The notes under the pieces: generated by a model
Told to the model about the DNA's origin: nothing
The model's input: the letters and a program-made list of their open reading frames with translations, nothing else
Databases searched by the model: none
Shown: positions 1-64,000 of the stretch, piece after piece
Position numbering within the stretch: position 1 is the stretch's first letter
Layout: each line of letters begins with the position of its first letter
Translations under genes and position numbers: made by a program
Source of the DNA: Amorphochlora amoebiformis
Lineage: Eukaryota; Cercozoa; Chlorarachniophyceae
NCBI GenBank assembly: GCA_054601695.1
Contig: BAAHQB010000062.1
Location: 496,001 to 560,000 of the forward strand
Direction: 5' to 3'
Length of the DNA: 64,000 bases

Positions 1-27
1 CGTCTGACATTTTCACATATTTATATC

Positions 28-66
<39 letters not shown>

Positions 67-168
67 GCATATGCATATGCATATATTTGTATAAATGCAT
101 ACAATGTAAAGTACATATAAATATATCTATATCTATATATATATATATATATAGATTATATTTAATAC

Positions 169-15609
<15,441 letters not shown>

Positions 15610-16377
15610 TTGGGTGTATCTCAGCCGAAATATTATTCCGCGTGTCCCAGGTATGTCACGCTGGAATATAAGAGAACACGTGCACATACGAAAACCTCTA
15701 TAAGTCTAACCGCATTATTAGAGGTCTATTTAGAAGATACTACAGGGTTACTGAAGAGTATATTTGACGATTTTGCCTTTTATTTTACCCCTGTCGGATG
15801 GAGTTTGCGTGTCGGTGCCAAGGTGGGGTTTTCGACTCCTTTTGTGATATCCAGTGATTTTAAAAGCCCTTGATTGGATTCTTTCCGTATAATATCATAA
15901 GCCTTAGCTTTGAGTGTAATTTTCTTCCTAAATCACTTATTCCATGTCCCAATCCAGGTGTGAACAAACCGTCAAACGATGGGATGCGAGACCCACCGCG
16001 ATGGAGTTAATAGTCTAAGAACTGGTATAAACCTGGTCGATTTGCATTATAGGAGTGGTTATGGAGACGATCATGACTCTTGATGACTTCAATAGCCCAT
16101 AGGATTTGTGCTCTAAGGCAGCCAAGTTGATAGTTTTCAGAAAATCATTGTTTTGTGTTTTTGACACGTCTCATGGCGGATTTTAAACTATAGCTCAAGT
16201 TTTAGGCACAATCTACCACTATTACTTAGAGAGACACTTTTAAGAGGTAAAATTTGATCCGCGTTATGGGGGAAATGGCAAATTTACAGAGCAATCGTAT
16301 AGTTATATATATACTCTATGATATATATATCATGCATATATATTTATATATATATATATATACACATATATATACGA

Positions 16378-16408
<31 letters not shown>

Positions 16409-16727
16409 CATACTAGATATATATATATATATCTAGATATTGTAGTAGTGTACATATAAATATATTTACTAGATCTCTCTAGTCTATCGACACGTATATC
16501 GATACTCCAGATCTAGTAGATACTAGAAGACCTTGTAGACTAGTACAGCCACTAGTACAGAGTGTGATAATTTAAAAATAATGTATTTTTCAAGTACATT
16601 TAAGTACTAGTACTACTAGTACTAGCTAGAGTGATCAGATGACATCTATATGTAACTGGATCTAGAGTATACGTGTCACATGATAAATCATAGTATGAAG
16701 TTTATAGTAATTACACTAATTGACATG

Positions 16728-16761
<34 letters not shown>

Positions 16762-17079
16762 CTATTTAGATACTTATGATATAACTAGTATTACAAAAAA
16801 TGTACTGTACATGATATCTCTTTTGCCAGATTATAAGATATCTATATAATATATACAAATATATTATTAGTACAAGGGATATATTATGCCGGCTGCCATA
16901 ACTGTTATGCCATGATTTCAATCTAAATTAATCGCGATATGCGTAATCATGCGAAAGATCGGAAGACAGGCGCCCAATTAAGATACTTGTTTAAGGCTAC
17001 TAGAGTTTGATCTAAATGTGCATATATGTATGTACACTATATTTATTACATATAGTGTACATATTTATGCAAACCTATA

Positions 17080-17116
<37 letters not shown>

Positions 17117-17145
17117 GATATATATACATATATATATATGATATA

Positions 17146-17195
<50 letters not shown>

Positions 17196-17280
17196 ATATA
17201 CCCAATGCCTCTACACGTGAATTCGAAAGGCCGCAAAATTGAATATTTTTAGAAGGCGTGTGAGATTTCTTGCTTTAGTA
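15610..17280. other. Intergenic interval between gene B and INTS4
   Basis: 15610-16310 is unique sequence upstream of the INTS4 start and should hold its promoter. 16320-16440 is (TA)n. 16440-16800 is a CTAG-rich island. 16860-17010 is unique. 17015-17205 is (TA)n next to the gene B 3' end. No supported gene was seen; an open plus-strand frame at 15610-15873 lacks an ATG. Confidence 0.6.
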
Positions 17281-49837
<32,557 letters not shown>

Positions 49838-49985
49838 TCGTGCCAAGGCTCAGCAGTCGATCAACGGGGCCTACCATTCTCCTCTTCTCGCCTTCGCCGC
49901 TTTCTTTTCTCTTCTCTCACTTTCTCTCTCTCGCTCTCCATTATTTTTACCTAACCTACCTCTACGCGTCAGCTGTGCGCTCCGG
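49838..49985. promoter_or_regulatory. Divergent promoter region between genes B and C
   Basis: The ATG of gene B (49837, minus) and the first recognised ATG of gene C (49986, plus) are 148 bp apart, facing outward. The interval is pyrimidine-rich on the plus strand, free of (TA)n and TTAGGG, and includes a possible acceptor (cgcgtcag) that would place a leader intron in gene C. Shared control is inferred from layout only. Confidence 0.4.
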
Positions 49986-56820
<6,835 letters not shown>

Positions 56821-57297
56821 TGACTGACAACGAAAAACCTTAACAGATCTAAATGCGCCGCACTTTTAAGAGAAACAAATGGAAGAAAAGTCCATGGCAC
56901 CGTTGGAATGTTAATGTATAATTTTTCGAGCAAACTCCATTTTCTAGATTTTTAGATCTCTCCTAGCTCTCTGGTCTTAGTCTAGTGTTTCCGATGGATA
57001 TGTTGATATCATAGTAGTAAGCTTAAGATCTAGAATATCTAATATATACTAGATGTATTCTAGATATCACAGTATTATGATATTTGTACATGTTGCTATA
57101 GATCTAGTAGATATAACTCTAGCTAGCTCTAGAGCTAGTGTACCGCCTAGTAGCCGGCCGGCGCCACCTGAGTGTGATCTACGTACTAATCTATAACCTA
57201 GATAACCTCTAGATCGATCTACAACTGACACTATTAGTTGTAATCATTGAAAATTAAGAGCTTAACACACACACGTGGCGGTGTATCTAGGGTATTA
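56821..57297. other. Convergent intergenic gap between genes C and D, CTAG-rich
   Basis: It holds the 3' untranslated regions of both genes. From 56945 to 57215 there are more than ten CTAG tetranucleotides and many TCTAGA or GCTAGC palindromes, with no (TA)n array and no TTAGGG. Confidence 0.65.
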
Positions 57298-57849
57298 TTA
57301 ATAAAATGTCGTACTTGAACGTTGGTGTGCACCATTGCTGTTATCATCATGAGAGCCGCCAACGCCTCGCTTCTCCTCCTTATATGTATGTCATAGAATA
57401 TATATATACATATATACATATATATATATATATAGTATATGTATATATATCTAGATATATATATATATATATATGCATATATATATCTAGTATACATATA
57501 TATATATATATATACATAATACATATTTATATATGTATTCACATATACAAACATACGAATATACAATATCGATGTTTTTGTCCATATGTAATCTAGCTAA
57601 TTTTAAAATTCACCCCCCTGGTAACGCCTGGCTGGGCCGCTGCGGCACTCACACTCGGTCGCAGCGTCGGTATCGCATACATCGGTTCGATTTCACCAGA
57701 AGAAGGCTTATGAGGTAAGGATTATATTAATATTATGTTAATGTCAGGATTAGTATCCTACAGGATGATAGAGAGGATTTGTGGTTATATTTATATGTAT
57801 TGTATATTTTATATATGTGTGTATATGAATAATATACAATCGATGTAGT

Positions 57850-57895
<46 letters not shown>

Positions 57896-57947
57896 ATATA
57901 TATATATATTTTTATATATGTATTTATATTTATGAGAATGTATATTA

Positions 57948-57991
<44 letters not shown>

Positions 57992-58209
57992 TATACATAT
58001 ATATTTATTATATATATATATATATATGTATATTTACATGCATGTATATATTTTTATACAGTACATGTATCAAAATGTATACGACATACATGTACGTATA
58101 TATACGTTACATAGCATGTAATATATAATATATATATATATATATATTTATACTATATATATATATATATATATATATAATTTACATCATAAGTACATAT
58201 CTCCATGTA

Positions 58210-58251
<42 letters not shown>

Positions 58252-58267
58252 GAATTATTCATATATG

Positions 58268-58311
<44 letters not shown>

Positions 58312-58593
58312 TAAATATAAAAGTTACATACATAAGTACATGTCTCCATGTGTTACATCTTATATACATGATATATTGTATATATATTATATATGTATAT
58401 AATATCATATATATATTTTTATATGTGTGATTAGAATGGGGTTTAGTTACCTTAGTGCTGCCACCAGAGATAACACTTTGGGTTGGAGTTACAGGGGGCC
58501 TGAAATGTATATGTGTGTATATATTTATGTATATATATATATATATGTATGTATATATGTATTTATATATTATATATTCATATATTATATATG

Positions 58594-58633
<40 letters not shown>

Positions 58634-58883
58634 CGTATATATTATAATATTTATGTATTTATATTTAATTATAAACATCATATTATTATATTATTGTTAT
58701 ACGTACATAAATATACGAATGTCATATGAACATAGATTTGTGGAAGTACTCCTCACACTTGTGTATTTACATATAAGCCATTCTATGTATGTATATAATA
58801 ATAATAACAATAAAATGTTATACGTATGTGTGTTATATATTACATATATATATATATATTATATATATATATATATACCTATA

Positions 58884-58923
<40 letters not shown>

Positions 58924-58971
58924 CACACGTATACACACACACACACACACACGTACACACACACAAACACA

Positions 58972-59053
<82 letters not shown>

Positions 59054-59126
59054 AGACGCGTGAAGAGTGTCTAGGTAAGTCTAAATGTGATTATATGTAT
59101 ATATATATATATATGTATATGAAAAC

Positions 59127-59159
<33 letters not shown>

Positions 59160-59224
59160 ATATATATATATATATACACCGGATACATGAAGAGTGTTTA
59201 GGTAAGTCTAAATGTGATATTATA

Positions 59225-59259
<35 letters not shown>

Positions 59260-59353
59260 TATATATATATATATACCGGACGCGTGAAGCGTGTTTAGGT
59301 AAGTCTAAATGCGGTTTTTGCCGAATTATTCCACCACCTTTGATTGCGTAGGG

Positions 59354-59394
<41 letters not shown>

Positions 59395-59450
59395 TACATA
59401 TATACATATATGTGAATGCATGTGAATCAATTAACCTGTGATATAATTTA

Positions 59451-59486
<36 letters not shown>

Positions 59487-59542
59487 CATATACACATAAA
59501 TGAATACATATGTAACATATGTATACATATATATATACATAC

Positions 59543-59589
<47 letters not shown>

Positions 59590-60119
59590 TACACACATAT
59601 ACATACTATCATATATGTAAATATTAATACACCTTTCCTAATCTATATATATATATATATATACATATACATTATACATCTACAAATACAAACCTTTCCA
59701 TTAGGACTTCGACCAAGGGCAACGACCTTATTATTAGAGGGTTAGCGACCTTATTATTAGGGGGTTAGCGACCTATTATTAGGGGGTTAGCGGCCTTATT
59801 ATTAGGGGGTTAGCGTCCTTATTATTAAAGGGTTAGAGTCACTTAAGCATAGACTTAGGGTCGCTTAACTCTAATTCTATCATATTCTTTCATTCCAGCG
59901 GTTAGGGTTAAGGTTTGGGTTAGGGTTAAGGTTTGGGTTAGGGTTAAGGTTTTGGTTAGGGTTAAGGCTTGGGTTAGGGTTAGGGTTGGGTTAGGGTTAG
60001 GGTTAGGGTTAGGGTTAGGGTTAGGGTTGGAATCGGCACTGGGGTTAAGGATGCGATTTGATTTCAAATTGATTTTTATGAATATGTAATATACATGAAC
60101 AATTGTATATATGTATATA

Positions 60120-60156
<37 letters not shown>

Positions 60157-60207
60157 GTATACTGATGGCAGACGCATTAGCGGGTGGCCGCCTGGGCCAT
60201 TGCGAGA
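57298..60207 (-). CDS. Gene D exons 6-11 (C-terminus)
   Basis: 60163-60207: [15 protein letters not shown]. 59694-59726: [11 protein letters not shown]. 59277-59353: [20 protein letters not shown], then HASRV. 58451-58499: [16 protein letters not shown]. 57614-57706: [20 protein letters not shown], then [11 protein letters not shown]. 57298-57378: [20 protein letters not shown], then SSTTFY and stop. The 59.3 kb exon has two decayed 3' copies downstream, and the 59.7 kb acceptor has been amplified into a 23-bp minisatellite upstream. Confidence 0.74.
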
Positions 60208-60215
60208 CTATTTTA

Positions 60216-60283
<68 letters not shown>

Positions 60284-60310
60284 TAATGGTTAGAAAAATA
60301 TAACACACAC

Positions 60311-60362
<52 letters not shown>

Positions 60363-60499
60363 TAGTGTATATTTTCCTTATACATATAGAATAAATTTAC
60401 ATTCATAAATACTGTATTCCCTGATTTCTATGTATATGGTGATTTACACACACACACACATACATATATATGTTATATACATATATATGTGTGTATACA

Positions 60500-60556
<57 letters not shown>

Positions 60557-60696
60557 ATGTCTACGTTGTGATTTCGATGTATATTGTGATTGCGAAATAG
60601 ATTTTCTTATACACAATATATATGTATATTTACATATGTTGTAATATATATATAAGAAATATCAGTCTACATATACATATAGACACGTATATAAAC

Positions 60697-60754
<58 letters not shown>

Positions 60755-60774
60755 TCAATGTGATTTCACAACAT

Positions 60775-60829
<55 letters not shown>

Positions 60830-60998
60830 TCACATATACACATATATGTACGTATTCAATATATATTAATATGTACATATATATATATATGTATATATGT
60901 ATGTATGTATATATAATATATATATGTATGTACCTTATTTTTTGATTTTGATGCAATGGGACGAACCCGGTCTGCTGACCTGCTACATAGTCAATATG

Positions 60999-61029
<31 letters not shown>

Positions 61030-62004
61030 GCTATATTCTTTTTCACCACCTTCTCTTTAGAGAGAGAGAGAGAGAGAGAGAGATCAAGACAGTGTAAGAG
61101 AGAGACCTACAGAGAGAGAGAGAGAGAGTTAAGAGAGAGAGAGAGAGATAGTAATAGAAAGAGAGCTAAAGAGAGCCGTTTTAGAAAGAGAGAGAGAGAG
61201 AGAAGTCAGAGGCACTCAGAACTACATAGAGAGCACGGAAACGGGCCTTTTTTTAGAATAAGAGAAAATAGATAGACAGATATAAACACATACAGTAATT
61301 TGATTGTCACCGATACACAAGCCCTCATGTCAGGCAACGGTGGAAAGGCAGTAGAAAGATAGGATGTAGAGATAGAGAGAAAAAGAGACCCTGTAGAGAT
61401 CCGAAAAAGAGAGCTGCTTTCGAGATCCAAAGAGAGGCTTTGAAGATGTGAAAAAGAGCTCAGGAGATCCCAAGAGAGCGAGCGAGAGAGAGAGAGATTC
61501 CACAAGAGCTCTAGAGATTCCACAAGAGCTCTAGAGATTCCACAAGAGCTCTAGAGGTTCCACAAGAGCTCTAGAGATTCCACAAGATCTCTAGAGATTC
61601 CACATGAGCTCTAGAGATTCCACAAGAGCTCCCAAGTGAGCGAGAGAGAGAGATTAAAACAAGAGCTTAGGTATTTTTACCGATTTTTATTCGGTTTTCC
61701 TCTGGTTGAGTCAGAGCCTCTTCTCGTTGGGTTGGGTCCGCTGCTTATGACGCTCATGCTTCCGCTCTTCACGGAACCCTGGAAATATATCCGAAAAAAT
61801 GTGTACATTTTGAAAACATGAATTCTTGTATGTGTGTATGTATGTGTGTGTACGTGTATGTGGATATTTACCAATATACATATATATATATATATATTTA
61901 TTTATTTATATGTTTATGTATATACAAGTATAGATGTATTCTGTATTTCTAATCTTGTTTGTTATGTGTATATATGTATTTAATTTGATAGGTGTATTTG
62001 AAAT

Positions 62005-62044
<40 letters not shown>

Positions 62045-62228
62045 GATCTGTGTGTTTGGCTGATGTATCTAACTCACATATATGTTCGTATGTTTAGTTG
62101 GTGAATGTAACTCTTATATATATATATATATATGTATATATAAATATGTGTGTAAATATATAGATATTATATGTGTCTTTTTTCTGGTGTTTCTACCTTG
62201 ACTTCATTGGGATCGGGTTGATATTGAT

Positions 62229-62294
<66 letters not shown>

Positions 62295-62322
62295 ACATAT
62301 ACATAAATATATACATACATAT

Positions 62323-62363
<41 letters not shown>

Positions 62364-62475
62364 GATATATATAAAAAATACATACATATATATATATATA
62401 TATATATGTTTAGAAGTATTATGTAATTGTATTGATATTATATGTACATGCAAACGTTTAGGTATATATATATAT

Positions 62476-62513
<38 letters not shown>

Positions 62514-62557
62514 ACCACATAATGCATGCACATATGCAACATCAAAAACAACAGACG

Positions 62558-62599
<42 letters not shown>

Positions 62600-63233
62600 A
62601 TCTCACAAACAACACCTCGTCCTAACCCTAACCCTAACCCTAACCCTAACCCTAACCCTAACCGTAATAACCCTAACCCTACGCTACCAAAACCCTGATT
62701 CTTGGGCTGGTTTAGGGCTAGGGTTAGGTTATTTAGGATTAGGCTGGTTTAGGGTCAGCTTAGGTTAGGGTTATGTTAGGGGGAGGATTAGGTTAGGGTT
62801 AGGGTTACGGTTAGGTTAGGGTTAGGGTTAGGGTTAGGGTTAGGTAAGGGTTAGGCTTACAGTTAGGGTTAGGTTAGGTGGGATTGGCCTAGGCCTGGGG
62901 TTACACGTTTTGATGTAATTTACGTAAAATCACATAAATTTCCGCAACCCTAACCCTTTTTTCAACACAGACCCTAATGTCGTCATCTGTATTCTTAACC
63001 AAGTCTAATCCCAACGGTTTATACATGTTTCTGATCTCTTACCCTAACCGTAACCCTAACCCAACCCTAACCCTAACCCTAACCCTTGCTCGGAGTCTTT
63101 GGGAACTTCGAATACAACCGGAGATCGACTAGGACACAAAACGCCTAACCCTAACCCTAACCCTAACCCTAACCCTAACCCTAAGCCTAACCCTAACCTG
63201 AGGCGTCCCCATGCAGACGACGGTAGTTTTGGG
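57298..63233 (-). CDS. Gene D: Ser/Pro/Gly/Arg-rich protein, C-terminal part (11 exons)
   Basis: Eleven exons join in phase through every junction to a stop at 57298, giving about 168 residues. The 5' end lies off the right edge. The sequence is low in hydrophobic residues and rich in Ser, Pro, Gly and Arg, so it is probably a disordered C-terminal tail, perhaps RNA-binding or phosphoregulated (inference). No domain is recognised. The gene converges with gene C across a CTAG-rich gap of about 480 bp. Confidence 0.72.
59725..59840 (+). repeat. 23-bp tandem repeat derived from a splice acceptor
   Basis: Five units of CGACCTTATTATTAGGGGG plus TTAG (one is 22 bp). On the minus strand each reads TAATAATAAG-GTCG, the acceptor and first bases of the gene D exon at 59694-59726. 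Confidence 0.85.
59895..60035 (+). repeat. 18-bp telomere-derived repeat
   Basis: GGTTAGGGTTAAGGTTTG units pass into perfect TTAGGG. They lie in the gene D intron between 60162 and 59727. Confidence 0.85.
60934..63233 (-). CDS. Gene D exons 1-5 (as seen)
   Basis: 63198-63233: [11 protein letters not shown]. 63084-63128: [14 protein letters not shown]. 62197-62230: [11 protein letters not shown]. 61681-61778: [20 protein letters not shown], then [12 protein letters not shown]. 60934-60979: [15 protein letters not shown]. The donors of the first two are CAG|GTTAGG and AGG|GTTAGG, so the 5' splice sites lie directly in TTAGGG repeats. The next long intron carries (GA)n and a 20-bp minisatellite. 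Confidence 0.72.
61055..61660 (+). repeat. (GA)n with a 20-bp CTAGAG minisatellite
   Basis: GA-rich sequence enclosing about seven copies of GATTCCACAAGAGCTCTAGA at 61494-61635. It lies in a gene D intron. Confidence 0.88.
62615..63083. repeat. Telomere blocks of both polarities in a gene D intron
   Basis: CCCTAA at 62620-62690 and 63040-63083, with TTAGGG at 62700-62880 between them on the plus strand. Confidence 0.85.
63129..63197 (-). other. 69-nt intron made of telomere G-strand repeat
   Basis: Opposite polarity to the other two: the transcript reads GTTAGGGTTAGG, several TTAGGG units, then CGTTTTGTGTCCTAG. The acceptor and pyrimidines come from a short non-telomeric 3' end. Confidence 0.7.
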
Positions 63234-63259
63234 CTTGTAAACTAGTGTGAAAGAATATA

Positions 63260-63544
63260 GGAGGCTTAGGGTTAGGGTTAGGATCAGATTATTCAGCATG
63301 TTTTAGTCCGAGGACCATTGACTCCTCCACATTGTGGGGCTATAGTGCTGTTTGGATCACAGGAGATCGTATTGTTGGGGGCGGTGAGTGATGGGGTTAG
63401 GGTTAGGGTTACGGTTGGGGTTAGTGTTATGGTTTTCGATTTTAGTTGTTTTTCTTGTATATATGTGTATGTATATGTATGTGTCTACATGTGCGTATAT
63501 GTATGTGTGTATGTATTATATATATATATATAAATATATTCATG

Positions 63545-63577
<33 letters not shown>

Positions 63578-63915
63578 TCATATACATATATATATATATG
63601 TATACTGTATGTATACGTATATATCTATACATGTTAATATATGTATATACTTGTTAATATATAATATACATAAATTATATATATATATATATATATTTAG
63701 TATATATATACATATATATAATAATTACATATATATAATATATATATATTTACATATATGCTTATCCTTTAAATTGTATATTGATATATACTTACATATA
63801 TATATATATATATGTACATATATAATATATGTATACACATATAAAGAGAATAAATAAATGTGTGTATTCATATAAAAATTTTGAAATACTAAGTATAAAC
63901 ATATATAACCCACAC

Positions 63916-63981
<66 letters not shown>

Positions 63982-64000
63982 GTGATATATATATACTAAA
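63260..64000. other. Right edge: telomere repeat, conserved element, then (TA)n
   Basis: 63264-63440 holds TTAGGG units and the element copy at 63281-63370. From 63445 to the end is (TA)n and TATG-rich sequence, with no exon seen. Confidence 0.6.

Noticed and set aside
59725-59840. CRISPR array
   Set aside because: Repeats are directly tandem without spacers, and the DNA is eukaryotic.

Overview
This is eukaryotic nuclear DNA. It contains spliceosomal introns with GT/AG ends and no bacterial operon, ribosome-binding site or CRISPR. Most of the window is simple sequence: (TA)n, TTAGGG telomere-type repeats, (CT)n/(GA)n and small minisatellites. The long open frames reading YIYIY, SLSLS, RERER or GLGLG are translations of these repeats, not genes. 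Real coding sequence appears as short non-repetitive islands of 22 to 253 nt. Each is bounded by an AG acceptor and a GT donor that usually opens straight into (TA)n or TTAGGG. I joined these islands by requiring reading-phase continuity. I cannot name the species. A TTAGGG telomere type, very short introns near gene 5' ends and repeat-filled introns elsewhere suggest a unicellular alga or other protist, but that is inference.

Four genes can be reconstructed. (A) Minus strand, 15609 to beyond the left edge: 29 exons encoding about 607 residues of a HEAT-repeat protein that I identify as Integrator complex subunit 4 (INTS4). (B) Minus strand, 49837 to 17281: about 45 exons and roughly 1030 residues of a long protein I do not recognise, ending in an acidic DESSDEE tail. 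(C) Plus strand, 49986 to 56820: 13 phase-consistent exons for a protein of about 224 residues with one membrane segment followed by a polybasic stretch. It is divergent from B. (D) Minus strand, from beyond 63233 to 57298: the last 11 exons of a Ser/Pro/Gly/Arg-rich protein. Genes C and D converge.

The intron content is the most interesting part. Three introns of 69 to 71 nt (32360-32430, 54925-54995, 63129-63197) are almost pure telomere hexamers, and several of 700 to 900 nt are degenerate telomere repeat. A conserved element of about 40 to 100 bp recurs seven times inside these blocks, always in the same orientation relative to the TTAGGG strand. At least fifteen exons have partial, decayed tandem copies next to them. 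Copies of an exon 5' part with its acceptor lie upstream, and copies of a 3' part with its donor lie downstream. The two clearest intergenic intervals (B/A and C/D) instead carry dense CTAG islands.
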